Below are positions 13,201 through 28,200 of a DNA stretch of 64,000 nucleotides, one piece after another. Both the position numbers and the translations under genes were made by a program. Position 1 is the stretch's first letter, and each line of letters begins with the position of its first letter. The notes below the pieces were generated by a model. It worked only from the letters and a program-made list of their open reading frames with translations, was not told the origin of the DNA and did not search any database. This DNA is from Agelaius tricolor (taxonomy: Eukaryota; Chordata; Aves; Passeriformes; Icteridae). Location: assembly GCA_023055355.1 (NCBI GenBank), contig JALJCS010000022.1:10029001-10093000 (forward strand). The letters are read 5' to 3'.

Positions 13201-16200
13201 TTCTCTGTCCTACAGTATTGTTTTTAATTAGTGTTTTAATGCATCAGAAAGACAACAGGATAAAGAATGAAGATACCAAGGAAATGAACCTCATCCCAGT
13301 TCATGGATTTCTTCTATAAAATGATTTGAAATTGCTGTGATAAAAGAAGCTGGAGTCATACTTTCCATTGAGCCATATCCTGTTTTAAAGTAAAAATAAA
13401 AGAGATCTGGTAACTCAGCAGTGGTGACTGTTATAAAATGAAAATGAAATATTTAACATGATTTAAAGCAGTATGGGGAACTTCTTGCTATAAGGTAGGA
13501 CTAGAATTATTTTCCAGCATTATTGTTTAAGCTGAAATAATGGTGTGGTGAAATTATGGCTTTGTTTTGATGGTCAGACTTTGCAAGGCAGGAATCTGTA
13601 GAATGTGGCAGGAGTGTTGCAGGTGAGTAGCACAAGGTGTGATTGCCTTTTCTGTGCACATATTATATGATATATAGATTCTGTACGTGTGCCATACACA
13701 CCAGCCAGCAGACTGAAGGATTCCCCTGTAAGGTGATGCACTTTTCTCAGCACTAGAAATCTGAATTTCCACTGACTTCTGGTCAGAGGTCTGGGGCATT
13801 GTGCACATCACTGGAGCAGCCCCTCAGAGACCAGTACCCTGTGGTTTTCCTGTGTCCACCTTGCAGGTACCAAACATCATTTTATTACATTCTCAAGGCT
13901 TTATCCTCATCCTGTGTGTGCACATCAGTAATAATGTTCCTGTGGGATGATGGTGTCTGTGGGAGCAGGATGTGAGCTGAAGGAAAGCTTGGTGATCTGT
14001 TTCCTTCCCAACATCATCTTCTTTTGTGGCTGGTCTCCTCACAGTATGGGTTTGTTGTGAATTTATTCAATCCTAGGATGGGTGATCTTGTCACTTTTCC
14101 CTGGAGTAGTGTGAGAGAGGTCCATTAATAGTTAATGGTCAGAGATGTGTCCCTGAGGGAACTGTCCTGCAAATGGACTGTGGTGACACTAAGTGACATG
14201 CTGGTACCTCCCCCAGCTCCTGATTTGATACAAGCATCAGATCCAGCTCTGGGAGCATTCCCAGGGGGCAGAGGCAGCAGGACAGATGGCTTTCCATGGT
14301 CCATGAAGTGTCACCCATCCAGCAGGCTGGGCTGAGGTTGCAGGCTGTGCTCTGCTCTGGGCCAAGGGTTCTCACAGAATCAGAGTGGCTGGAGTTGGGA
14401 GGGACCTCTGGAGATCATCTGCTCCAAACCCCAGAGGGGGCCCTGAATTCTTTTGAGACATCCTATAATTCCAAAGGTATGTTTTATTAGAGAAAGGGAA
14501 AACAGTTTGTGAGGTTTATGCCTCTAGAGCATAATAGAAAGTTTGTGAGGTTTATGCCACTCACCACATATATTTGCATTGTTTTCTAAAACCATGTATT
14601 CAGCAGATCTGTGGGTGCTAGGTTTGATAGGTAGACTAATTCCAATTTGGTAGACACCAAATATTAATACCTAAAATAACCAGATAATTCCACCATTGCA
14701 TCTCTGTTTTCTGTGGGTTGCTGTTCAAATTTAATATCAAAATTTAAATCTGTAGGGATGTTTCATATTCAAAACATGAAATAGCTAACAATCATGTTAA
14801 AATAAGCTAATTATTGGGGAATGTCATGTTAGCTGGAAGCCATTGAATAGGCAAATATTATGTAAAAATCACAGCATAGAAAGTTGGCACATCTTTGGTA
14901 TTTTCCCAACCTAGTGCTGGGATTAAGAAAATGACCTTTTGTTGTAGCTGTAGAACATTTCTTGGTCCTCTTGAGTAGGCCCTTGGGTCAGCTAATGGCT
15001 GCTGACCTGAAGTGGTAATTTGATCTCCAGGAAAGGAATTACCATTTGGGCTCTCCTGATGTTCTTGAATTATGATGCAGGGCTGTGTTTTTTACAGTCT
15101 AAACAAAAAAAAAAAAAAGACTAAAAGACAGTGTATGTCTCTGTATTAGGTTTGTGTAACTGAACCACAAATGATGCCACAAGATGAATTATGACAGATT
15201 GCCAGTTATTTAATTTTATATAAACAAAAGGGAAAAGCCCTCAAATATAAAATGTAATGAGCAGTCATTTCCCCCCTCTGGACTCTGCATACATTTACAA
15301 GAATCTGTCCATGCTGTTTAAAGGCCCCAGCCTGGCTGGGTAAGGCAGACTTGAACTGAGCTCCCCAAGAGCACTGAACTTGATGAATTTCAAAGGTCCC
15401 TTCCAACCCAAACTTGTTTTATGATTCTGTGTATGTGCAGCAGTTCAGAGGCAGAGCTGAGAGCAGGACTGATCTTCATCTGGAGAGATGTATTGCTGGA
15501 ACATCCTGCCTTGGTGTTCTTTTTGTGTTGTAGCTTACTTGGGTTTGAGGGATTTTTAAGAGAAGATCATTTTAACCATTGAAAATGACACCTGAAAATC
15601 TGAAAGAGTTTTATCAGATTTTTACAGTGAATGAGCTTTGACTGAAATGAATGCATATCTCTGTCTGCCTTGTCTCTCTGGCTTTAGAAACTCTGAAGCT
15701 TGGAGTTCCTGAGTGTCTTTCCAGATCTATCAGCCTGTGTGGGCCTTGCCACTGCAGTAAAAGTGCCTGCTTAAGTAACACACAACCAGATTGACCTCAG
15801 AAGGATGCAGCCACTCCTGCACCCTTGGTTCTGGGCTCATCACTAAACCACACCTGAATTATTCATGCTGCCTTTATGAGGATCATCTCTGAAAATGATC
15901 GATGGAGGTGAAACTACAGAACTCATTCCTCCTTTTTATTTCCAGCTCATCTCCCAGTGGGAGATACCCAGAATGAAAGCCAAAATTAATCTTCAATACT
16001 AAATTGAACAATCTAAAAAGTTGGTTGTTTTTTTTTTTTCCTTTTCTCTCTGATTGAGTTTCCTCTCATGCTGCATGATAAATTGTTCAGTAAATATTCA
16101 TGTGAAATTTATACCTTAAATTTATGATGTAACAGCTGCAAATGCTTTGCAGGGCCAGGCCTGATGGAATCTGCTTCCTTCAGGTCCTGCCACAGATGGT

Positions 16201-19200
16201 GCTTTTGCATTAGCACTGCAGTGTTTGCTCATCTGGGTCCTTCATGCCATGGCCTTGGACTCTGTTTGCCTCAGGTCCCTGCCAGTACCTGGTGCAGGAG
16301 CTGAGAGGATCCCCTGGTGCCAGATTCCTTGTTTGGGTCCTGAGGCTCAGGGAATAGGTCTGCAGAGAGCTTTAATGAGGTTTACATTTCCTGGAGGCGA
16401 TGGATGTACTTGGACAGACATTTTCCCCTTGAGCTGCAGCTCTAGCCAGTTGTAAAGAACATGGGGATCTAAAGATGAGCTGGGAAAAAAAAAGACAAAA
16501 TACCCATTTCTGTCTCCTCTCCCTCAAGGAGTCCAGCTGTACCTCAGGAAAAGACTGCAGGAGTTACTACCAGCTAAAACTGGTCAGGGAGGAATTGCTC
16601 GTCTTCTGAGTCCTCAGTCTCTCTGTACACCTCCAAATGTCACTCACACTACAATCAGAGGGCAATCTGCAAACGTCCAAATAAACCTTTGCAGTCCTTG
16701 ATTCATTGCATCTCCCTCTGAGCACTCTTGGGTGGCAGTGGAACACAGTTTGGTTTTGTTGTTGTGTGTGTGTTGTAAGATTGCCTGGTTTATTTCCTCC
16801 CAATGTGTCCTATTTCTAAATACACCATGAGAATGAAATTGTCATGTCAATAAAATATAGGGGAAAAACAATTGGTGAACAGAGTTTTTTGAGCAGCAGG
16901 GAGAAGGTTGAGTTTATGGAGTGCTGGAAGGGCATCAGTGATATTGCTGACAGGTAGGAGAGACCTCAATTAATCCAGGTCACATTCCACTAATTAAGGA
17001 AATAAACCATACTTTGCCTAAGTGCAAAGTTTGGAAGAAAATGTGCAAATTGAAATAGAGTCTGTTCACCTTTGTTTTTGTGGAGCAGATCCTCCTGAAG
17101 CCAGTCTTCTTGTTAGCTGTGGATCCACAACCCTGCCTGATGGAGAGCAGCTCCTTTGGCTCCATCTCCCTCTCCTCACTCCCAGCACAGGCAGCACTCC
17201 TCAGTAATGCAGCTCCAACTCCTGGCTTCAGAAATTCATAATACCACCCCCTATTTCCTCTCCAAATTGTTCATATTGCACATCAATAGATCAGTGCTCC
17301 ATAAAGTAGTCAGGCATGTTTGTCTTTCTTCCTGAAGCAGGCTATACACTAAATAGAAATTCTATATCGATTTAGCATTAAATGAAGTAACCCTACAAAA
17401 GCTGTGGAGCTCCCTTGACACATCCCAGTTCCAGTTTTGCTCCCTTGAGCATCTCCGTAGGAGGTGATGCTCCTGAGCTCAGTCCTCATGTCAAAGTCCT
17501 GCTTTTAAATTTCTTTTATATTCTCTTTCCCTGCTATGGAACGAGAGCAGGGAGCAGGGTGGCACTGGCTGTGCTGCTGCAGTGTCAATATTGGAGGAAC
17601 CCAAGGCAGATGGCAGCATTCCCACCACAGCCCAAGGCCACAGCTCTGTTGAAAGCCACTTTTTAATGAATTGAGTTTTCTGGTGGCAACTGGGGTGACC
17701 TCACTCACTTCAGAGCTGTGTCTGCCTGGCAAGGGCAGGCAGGGAGGAGAGGCTGGGGAATGAAGAAATCTCATTCTTACTTTCCAGCTACACTGACAAA
17801 AAGGCAATTTTTCCTTATGCAAATCGGGGAGGATTTCAGTTGTAAGAACCTGTGGTTTATAAAAAAGGTAATGTAACTTATGAGGCTGGGTTTCCACATG
17901 GCCAGAGGTGAGGAAGAGAGGTCAACCCTGGTTCTGCCTTCAGTATTTCCTCCAGAGATTTATGTAACAGGCTGGGCAAGAGCTCAGACTTCCCATATGA
18001 GAGTGGGAGTGCTCAGGCTCCTCAAGTTGATGCCAGATTTCATTGGTCTGGTCTGATTCTTGGATTTCCCTGTTCTCCCCTGCTGTGGGACCCTATCTGT
18101 ATGTGCTAGATTTACTGTTTACTGGTGTCTTTCAAGAAGGGACATGAAAGAGACAGACTGAAAGAATGTTTTGTGACTTCTATGATCTGTATTTTTTCAC
18201 TTGTTATGTATATAATCCAGAGGATACAGGTGGAAAGAGTTGTATGACATGTTATGAAGGTAAGCTCCCACTATTGTCCCAGGCTCCTTCCTGTAGTTCC
18301 CACTTCATCACTGCCCCACAAACAAGTCCTGCAGCCTCACACTCTGCTTCATCCTTGGCTGGAGCTTCAGAATCATATTCTAGAAGGCACAAAACTCTTC
18401 CTTTGCTGACAACCTTCCCACAACTGGACCTGTGGTGGCTGCTCCTTGTGCAGCTTTGAGTTGGTGCCAACTCTCAGGATGTATCACAATTTGGCAATCT
18501 TGCTTTGCACCAAGAACTGTACAGCAGCAGCATTATTTCTTTTTGTCCCATGTATTCCCTGTGTTTCTCAGATAAAAGGCATTGTGAATTGAACTGGCTG
18601 AAATACATAATTTCCTTTTCACAGAAAATCCTGTTTTTCTGGGAAAATCTTTTCTTACCATTTGAACGTAGGACTGTGGTCTTAAAAAATACCTCATGTA
18701 AGAGAGATCATCTGTATTTTCACTAAGGAAAACTGAACACAAGATTTAATATTTCCAGGATGCATGTTGACTTTGGAGCATAGTACTGGAATGTGCTTCC
18801 AGGCTTTATGCCCTTGCCCAGATCCCAGGCCATGATAAAGAAGGTTTTTCTGGTATTAAGCTTCCCTTCATGTTTCTTTGTTAAATAGAATTTTCTTTGT
18901 GAGCACAACTGCTTCTCATAACAAGGATTTGAGTTATGGTTAAGACAGTTCTTACTTGATTGTACTAGCTGAAAATCAGGAGTGTTGCATCAGAATCTTT
19001 TGGGAATTATTAAATATTGGCAAAACAAAGCCTTTTTCTGGACCTCAGGCACCTCAACTGTCTGTCCACAGACTCAAGAGGTTTCCCAGAGTGGAAACTC
19101 ATGCAGTGAACAAAAAAGAGCAAGTATTTCTATTTACTTCAAATGGTTTTCCCCAATTCATCCAAGGAGGAGACCAAGTAAACAGAGGGGCCTCCTTTAA

Positions 19201-22200
19201 AAGGTAGATAAACAGGCACCGATTCTCTCCATAATTTAACTAAGGAGGACACAGAGCTGCTCCATCAAGGCAGTTTAACAAATTCTTCCTTGAGTAGGAT
19301 ATGAAAATAGAGGTTTTTCCATTCCAGTTTCTGTGTATGTTATGAGTCCTGTACAGACAGTTTGGGAAAAAGGAGTCTAAACATTATTGTTTGAGTGTTT
19401 CAGAGCTAGACTTTGAGTTCAAATTGTAAAGGGTGAAACATTAATTAAATGCAGCACAATGAAGAACTACGTGAAAGCCTGAGAGATATGAATTACTTCT
19501 CATTTTGTTGGTTTAGATGATAACTTCCTGGGTTTATTTTTATGACACTGGGAAAATATCACACAACTCTGTTTCTCTTTGATTCTTCAACTTTAAAGTT
19601 TCCTGAACCAGCTCCATGGAGGGAGGAGAAAGCTTATTTGTTGTTGTTGTTGAATACCTATTGTGAAGCTTTATTTATAGAAGCCCTTTGTTTGCAGCTG
19701 TTCTTTAAGCTTAAAATATGTAGAACTTAAAACATGGTGCATCTTTGGAGGGCTATGATTTGAAATGATGCAGTGTGCCTGTTCCAGTCTGACTGTTCTG
19801 TGGCCTGAGGAATGAGGATGGTTAAAGAAGTGGCACAAAGGGTTTTTGAGGAGCAGATATAATGGAAAGCCAGACACAGTGGTTTTGAGCTGTGTAGGTT
19901 TGGGGAGAAAAAAAGAAATCTCCAAAGACCTGAAGTTATAACCTAGTAGAACTCTTTTTGTTTCAGGGGTGATGAGCCAGGATTTGGTTGGCACAGGGTC
20001 ATGATGTGCATCCCAGTGGGGTGGGAGCTGTCTCTGGGATTCTGCAGAGAAGAGGGAGAGGGAAGATTGGGACCACTGTGCTCCTTGAGGTGGCACTGGG
20101 GTCTCTTCTCCCCCAACTCTCTGAAGGCTTTATACCATGATAGAATTAGGCAAAGGAATGTAAATCCTGTGTTTGTATTTCTCCTGACATGGAGCTGCTC
20201 AAAATAATCAGGGGTCTCAGGAAACCAAACAGTCTGGCAGCTCAGAGCTACCTTCTCACTCAAGCAAAATGAGAGGAGCCCTTGATTTGGGCTGGCCTGT
20301 GGAGTGCTTCTGGATGAAATGGCTTCTCATTTTATGGCAACAAAGAACCCACTGGGAAGAGGCAAATCTGTCCTGTCCTTCAGCAAACTGCTGTGTTCAA
20401 TTTACTTCATTACAGACCAACAGTCCAAAACTGCATCTGACTAACAGAAACTCTTACTGAATGGATACTGAACATATGTTCAGTACATATTGAATATGAC
20501 ACCATTGTTACTGCATTCCTTGCTCCCAAACAAAGGATGAAATGTTTATCATTTGGGCTCAGTTTGAGTATGATCTATAGTTTCCAGACCTAGAAGGACA
20601 GTTTCTTATGGCTATATACCTCTAAGAGCAAGTGGTGTGTCCTTGAATGGTTTAGATCTTTAATTAATGTTTGTGTTCCTCATTATTTTGTAGAGTTGCT
20701 CCCTTTCAAGCTTGTGTTTCACTTGAATGACTCCATTTTGAGTGCTGCTGTCTCATTCCTGGGCTGGCATCAACCCATGGTGGTCTCTGTGTTTTTGTGT
20801 CCCTGTGAGCACATGGTGCCACAAAAGGATTATTTCTAATACTAGGTTTCCATGCATTTTACAGGCTGTCTTCCCTTGTGTCACAAGGTCTGTTTGAAAA
20901 GGGCTCTGGTAAAATTCTGCTGAAAATAGAATGTAGTATTGCCATGGGAGGAGGATGCACAGGAGTTGCCTGCACCTCACCTTCATATCTGCTCTCTCAC
21001 CCTTGAGGACACACAAAGAAATTTGGTGTTGTTTTAGACGTTTGGGGTTTTTAAATGAAGCTAGGAAATTCTCTTCAGAAGAGTCTTTTTATTTGTATTT
21101 TTTAGTTAATTTAGGTGTGCTTATGCAAGGGAGTAGCACAGGGGTATTGGTCTGTGTGGCTGAGCCACCCTCACACTGCAAAGCAGGATTCGCAGGATGG
21201 ATTCATTTCCAAGTGTGTGTTCACTTCTGTAATTCAAATTACATGAATCCTTGTCTAGGGAGAAAACCACAGCCATGACATCCTGCTCTGGAAGCCATCC
21301 TGGAATGCCAGATCTCCTTTGGGAAGCACAGAGGTAGCCTGAGAGCTGAGGTCTGTGCCACCAGCTCAGGAATCCCAGTGCTGCCAAGCCTGACCTGCAA
21401 ACATGAATTCTCACTGCGCTCACCAGTTTCTGTTTTGATTCTCCCCAGGAGCTCTGACTCCGAAGAAGCATTTGAGACCCCGGAGTCCACTACACCTGTC
21501 AAGGCACCACCTTCACCTCCACCACCTCCCCCTGAAGCAGCAGCAGCAGCAGAAGTTGTTGCAGACGTAGCAGAGCAAGAAATAAAACCTCAGCTGCCCG
21601 TGGAAGATACAGGTAAGGAGTGGGACACGTTACTGGGGGAGGTGAATGTGCAGGGAGGTGTTTCTCTAAGCACTGGCAAGGAATTAATGCTAATCAATTG
21701 GCTTCAGGAATATTAATTAATTACCCATGCAGAGAGGAAAAAACCCTGTTGCCTCCTGGAATAAAGTAATGGAGAATCTGTTCATAACATTTGAAGAATA
21801 TTAAAGAAAGAGGTGCTCTCTAGAAAAAAACTTTCTTCCTTTTGAACCAAGCTTCTTTTTCTAGGATTTTTACAGAGTCCATTGAGTAGAAAAAAGAGAT
21901 GTGGTTTGCAGATGCAGATACGTGTGTGAGCACTGTTAACTGTGACAATTAACAAAATGCCACTTGAAAATGTGTTACTGGAGCAGGAGGTAGTCAAAAA
22001 ACAGAATTACTGATTTTATAGGAGGAACATGGAGCTACATATGAATGTATGTATGGTATACATATGTGAAAATTGGTTCATACTGGGAAAATAAAATCTT
22101 TAAAAAGGGAGAATTGTGTTTAAAACCCAAAGAAATTCTTTCCCCCAAAAAGTGTTCTTTGTTCTCCAGATTGAGTAATGGAATATGAGGGAGTAGAAAG

Positions 22201-25200
22201 CATGCTATTAGCCCAAAATAGCTTTGTTTGGGCTGTCAGATGACAGCTCAACAGCTTGAGACTGAATTCCCCATTGTGCTGTCTTTTTTTCCATCTGAAA
22301 GTCAAGTCATCTTGATCACCTGGCTAAATTGTATGCAGATAATATTTTTCCCAGCAGTCTAAAGCTGCTAAACACTTGTGTTTGGAAAGAGTTGTAGCAT
22401 CCCACCAAAGGGAGTTACTCATTAAGCAATGCTGTTTAGGATCTTGATTTATGATAGGTTTTTAAGAAGCTTCAAGGATTTTCTACTAACTGATTTCACA
22501 AAATAAAAAGTAAATACTGAGGCACCCTGATGCTTTTTCCTTTCTGCTGTTAGAGTTCCCGCATCATTGTAGCAAAAGTTACTCATTTTGCATCTTTTTT
22601 CCTTTTTTTAAATCTTTGGCAATCCAATGATTACAAAATAAGTGCTCAGAGAACAAAAGAACACACATGCTGAACAGGGTTGGAGTGTGCTTTTAATTAC
22701 TGCAGTAGATTATCTTCAAGCCCCTGGTTACACATGTGCTTCCCTGGCACATGTGATTCTTGTCTCCTTCCATCCCAGTTTCCCCCCTCCTTTTTTTTTC
22801 AGATCTTTTTGAAGAAAAGTGGGAAACTGAATTTAGCTATTCACAGCCAGTGTGAACTTTATTGGAGGCCATTGGATAGCAGAGGGGAAACCAGTTCATT
22901 TGCAAATCAGATTGTCCATGGGAGGCAAGTTACAGCAAAATGACAGAGATCTGTTCAGTGATCCAAAATGATGCAAAACACAATTATACAACAGGGGAAT
23001 TGATTGGAGGGGAAGAAGATGCGTAATGCAGAAAAAATCCAAATGTAGGAGGGCAGCACAAAGCAATTCATTTGTTTTGGAAATCTTTAGAAGAAGTAAA
23101 TAATAATAAGACTATAGTTTAGGTGTTTAGAAATGAGAAAAGTTAAACATTTTGTACTGTATAAACCCCTTGAGTGTCTTCTAGTTTATTTATTTCATAA
23201 GTTATGCATGTGGCTGCACACAAAGAGAATTGTGGTCCCTTCCTCAGGGCTCAGGGGCATTAAAGCAGAGTTCTTGGGTGGCACCACACAGCTAAAACCC
23301 AGGTTTCACTAGAGGAGGAGTGAGGAATATGGGCAGCTGGAGAGGCTGGCACAGGGAGAGGCAGCAGTGTCCTGCTGGGCTCCTGGTCCAGCAGCCACAT
23401 GGCTTTGTCTTCACTTGGGATGGGTGACAGAGCGTGGTTGGGTGGAAGGAGGGAGCACAGCAAGTGTTTAAAGGATTCTTTCATCTCTAGCTGACAATAA
23501 TTACTTATGCAGATGGCTGCAGTTGTGTTGCATGATATCATTAGCACAGCAGCTGGACCCCCCCACTGCTGGAAAGGCAAGAGCAGAGGTTTTAATTAGG
23601 TTGACTTCAGTGGTCCTTTAGTAAATATGATGGAAGTGAACTAAGCTGGACTGGTGCTGGGTTTGTGCCAGCTCCTGGTGGGGTAAAACCTGCTGCATGG
23701 CTCTGGTCCATCAGCAGCAGAGCAGAGGAGGGGAGTCAGTCTGAGGGCAAGTCTGGAGGGGAAGAGGAGCAACAGAGCAAGGATGGAAACTACCCCTGAG
23801 CCCCAGGACTTGCCACCAATGAGCCCTTCCATTCCTCCCTAAATAATTCTGGGAAATATGGGTTATAATCTCACATTGGAGTGTTTGAGGTTGCAGTTAT
23901 TATTGCCATTATTTTAAATTATTGTTACTTGTCTCCTCAGCTTCCCACAGCAGTGTCCTCTTGTCCCTTGTTTCATCCATCTGAGCACCAGAATGCCCCC
24001 CAAGCCCATTCTCCCAAGTACTCTGGTTTTGGCCAGGAATTCCTGCCTAGGAACTTTCTGTCACCCCCACTGCCTTCCCCAGGTGATTACTGAATTCAGA
24101 TTTTATTCAGGGGAAGGTGAGATCTGGAGTCCCCTCTGTGCCTTACAGCCCAACAATCAGGATATGGGGTACCTATTTTTGAGTCCTTCTGGTGCCAAGG
24201 AAATTCAAGGCCAGGTTTTCCAATAGACACATTATGGTCCAGACAAAAACAAACTAAATTTTTGGTATGGACAGCATTCTTCTTCAGAGTTTTTCTTCTT
24301 GAAGCCTGATATGGAAAATTTGAAAAGAAACTTTTCTATACAATGTTAGAATACATCTTAGAATAAATGACAAAAGTATTTTTACAGAACTTTAAACAAG
24401 TGGTACTAATTGATTTTCTGGCATCAAAGGGTTTCCATAAGAAGAAGGAACTTGAAGTAAACCATGTTTCAAAATTTCTAGTGTAAGGCAATTCCAGTTC
24501 CTATATGCTTTTGGCATTTTTTCCCCATAACATAGTAACTGGATGCATGGTGTATGCATTTTCCAGAAGTTTGCCTTTGTTTGCTTTTTCTCTAGAAAAC
24601 AGAACTGATATTCAATTTCTTCTCTATTTGCTTATTACATCTGTTTAAATGTTATTGCTAAGCCTGTCAGAAGAGTGTTTCATTTTGTTTCCAGATCAGC
24701 AGTCTTGAGGCCTATTTCCAGTTTATTTCTGCTTTAGAGAGGCTTCAGCAAAGTAGCCCCTTGCCTTGGCTACTTCTGTAAAAAAGCAACAGGAATTTGT
24801 TTTGTTTATTAATGCACACAGTGTTACAATATTTTATTCATGTTCTCAGGCACAGGGTGGGATTCCTGGGTCTGTCCTGTGCAGGGCCAGGAGTTGGACT
24901 TCAGTGATCTTTGTGGGTTCCTTCCAGCTCAGGATATTCTGTGATTCTGTGACTTTCTAGCAACTTCTGGTTCTTCCATAGCAGGTGCCAGGTGAAAATG
25001 CCAAGTATTAAGTACACCAGGTAACTCTTAATATTTAGGTCTCATCACCTGGATACAAGAAATCTGAGATTTATATTGTTGAGTTTGGGTTTGGGAATTT
25101 TTTTATAGTTGATCCAGTGGAAATGTGGTTGGAATCAGAGGAATTTCCCAGTGGAAGGAGCAGAACTTGGACCTTCTTTTTTAATTAATGAAATTGGGGG

Positions 25201-28200
25201 TTTGAGGAGCTTGCCTGGTTTTTTTTATTGCAGTGTAAGTTCCCCAGCTATCCTCCAGGTTCTTGGAGAGCTTTATAAAATTTAATATCTTCTTGTGGGC
25301 AGCTCCTACCAGTATAAATTGTGGGTGACTCAGTGCTAATAAAAGGCATAAACCTGATTTAAAATGTTGTGCTGCTCTCTCTCTCTAGGGCAGGTAAATC
25401 CTGCCTTAAATCCCATAGCTGGTGTTGTAGTATGTTCCTTTGTGCTCAAACTGCATTTTACTAAAATACTGTAGTGATACTGATTGGCTTGATTTTGTGT
25501 TGTAAAAGGACAAATGTCTCTGCTCTCTGAATAGGCTCTTAATGTCAGGAAAGTGTGGTCTTCATGACTTTGTAGTAATAAAGCCTTGAGTACCATTTAT
25601 GCCTCCTGCCCCAGCAATTCTGCTGCTACCATGAGCGAGCCAAAAGAGGCTGACAGCAGCATTTCTGTACTGCCAAGAGCTGTTTGCTGAGACAGTTTCA
25701 CATCTTGTTTCATAAAGAAACAATAAAAATATCGAGCAGCGCTCTGCAGAAATCTGTACTCTTGAGTAGAAAGGATTTGATGAGGAGGAAGTCATGAAAT
25801 AAGCAGTTAAAGAAGATTAAAGCCTTGCACTGTGTGGAGCCCACAGAATTGAAATGTTGCTTTGTTGGGAGTAGATGCAAAGCCTTGCACTCCTTTTGTA
25901 TGATGCATCCCAAACCTCATCCTCTTATTTACAGTCCAAGTCCTGCAGGGCAATGGTTTATTTTATTTTATTTTATTTTATTTTATTTTATTTTATTTTA
26001 TTTTACTTTGTTTTAGTGCATGTTTATAACTACTTGGAACAAGGGCCTCAATGCTGCTGAGGGCTTTGACGTAGGCAGGAATGCAAACAGTGCATAACTG
26101 CAGATGACTCCTCATTCAGATCCCACTTTGATTTCATGCTGACCTACATTTGTACTCCACTGGCATCCCAGTGTTTATTGTGATGTGTTCCCCTGAAGTG
26201 CCTTCCAGTCTCCTTTCAGGGTGAAAGGGACAGATGAGGCTGATGCTGGAGGTCTGTGTCACTCTCTGAGTGCCCTTTGAAGGAGTCCCATCAGTGTCAC
26301 CAAGTGATGTGTGTGTGAAGTGGGCACCAGCCTAATTAATGACCCCTCAGCCAGGCTGAAACCAAGCCCAAACCAGTGGGGATTAAGGAGAAAAATAAAC
26401 TGTTCTGAAGTACTGCCACGCTATTAGCATTCATTTAGCAGAAAAAACACATTAGAATATCATTTTAATTGATGTATCCTAGTGAACTTCCACAGTCTTA
26501 AAAGAGAAACTGCGTAGCTGTCATCCCTTTGACAGTCTCTGGAAGTACATGGTGCCACATTGGGAAATGTGTCCAATTCCCTTAAAAATCCTTTTCTGTG
26601 CTCTACACCCATAAATAATAATCCTTGCAGACACACAATTTCTTCTGAAACAAAGGAAATCTTTTTTTCTCTTTTCTTAATCCATTCATAGCTTCTCACT
26701 AAAATAATAATTGATTGTCTGTATGGCTTTTATGAACAGTGTTAATGAATGTAGCAGAGCAAAATGAGAGTTTTTCTGCAAAACATGTCAGGATTGGAAT
26801 GAAAAGGATGAGCAGAAATGTCTCTAAAATCGTTTAGGGCTGAGCAAAAGACTCATTTTTGTTTGACTGTTTTTCTTTATAATTGCATAATTAAAAAAAT
26901 ATGACAGTGTGAAGAAGGCTGTGTTGCTTCACCAGGAAACACGGGGGCATTTTGCTCCTCTGTGAGAGCTGTGAGCAGCTGGCTCAGCCCAGCCTGAGCT
27001 GGGAGCTGGAGAGAGCTGTCCCAGGTCTGGGGTACCCCACAGGGACACTCAGGGACAGAGGCGTCCCTGGTTCATTCAGGTCAGAGTAGAGCAGTCACAG
27101 CAGGAGCAAACCATATGCAGGATTTGTAAAACATTTGCATAATCAACTTAATGAGCTGGAAGGCAGCAAGGACCATCAACTTCCTGCTTTTCTACCTCTC
27201 TATTTTCTGATTTTTTGTTATTCACTCTTTTTCTACTTTCTCCGATAGTTGTTTTATCCCAAGTGAAGAGACTCCTATAAATCATTTTAGGATTCTATTC
27301 AATAAGAAAACCTTTAATTGCAGCGGAAAGCTGCTTGGATTAAGAGTTTTGACATAAATCTCTCTGCAAAATTTTCTTTTCATCAACAAGTTAGAACTAC
27401 ACTTGGAAAAACCTGGTTTAAATAATCAGTAGGGAGCTTCTAGCTTTTTAAAAGAAGATTCTTCAACTGAAAATATTTGCGGAGTTCTCTAAATGACCTT
27501 GTTTAGTTTCTTTTACCTTTACCATAATTTATTTCATATTAAGTTCTCAATTATTCATGTCTTTTTATAAACTTGTAATTATTGACTGCTTGGGGCAGAC
27601 AGAGGAGCAGCATTGATGGGTTGTGGAGAGGAAACCATTTTCCTCTGGGTAAATTGGTAAAAATAGCACATGGGAAACAAAACTTAAGGTCAACATGTAG
27701 TTACTGAAGCACCAGTCAATTTACAGGAGATTTACTTCATAAAAGCTCTGACACAATTGTGTGAACTCTTTATAGTAGTAGAAAATGGGAGTAAGAAAGT
27801 GCTTTATGTGCAGTTTTTCAGGTATTGGCAATATTTAGCATATTATGGTAATATCCATCTCTGTAAGTGGTAGTTTAGAAGAGGTGCTTTAGAGGTATTG
27901 CAAGTACATATTTTGTCTTTTTGTGAAACTTGCCTTGGATCCTGTTCTGGGGAGAACAGATCTGTTTTTTTCCTAATCCGGTTCAGATATTGAAAAAGTC
28001 ACTTTGGTTTGCTTAGTCAATTTTGTATGATTTTAACGCCTTTTACTTGTAGCAATATTAGATTGTAATAAAACCTCGTAAGCCCCAGTTCTGAAAAGGT
28101 GTTTGAAGTGCACTGAGTTCTCTGCTTGCTCCCACAGGGCTGTGTTCAGAAGCTGACCCCGTAACCGATGTGTCACACAGCGAGCCAGTTCAGGAGAGCC

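Larger units (their letters stand above)
4072..21448 (+). other. TACC2: TACC2 intron 1 (17.4 kb)
   Basis: Between the exon 1 donor and exon 2 acceptor. Contains AT microsatellites (about 5488-5518 and 7768-7786), a palindromic repeat (7313-7366), (GGGAA)20, a 63-bp minisatellite, CR1 pieces, a 37-bp duplicated motif and a 20-bp palindrome, all listed separately. No further exon could be supported. Confidence 0.85.
21613..28137 (+). other. TACC2: TACC2 intron 2 (6.5 kb)
   Basis: Contains a CR1 tail (24853-24953) and a (TTTTA)n run (25957-26005). No coding exon recognised. Confidence 0.85.
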
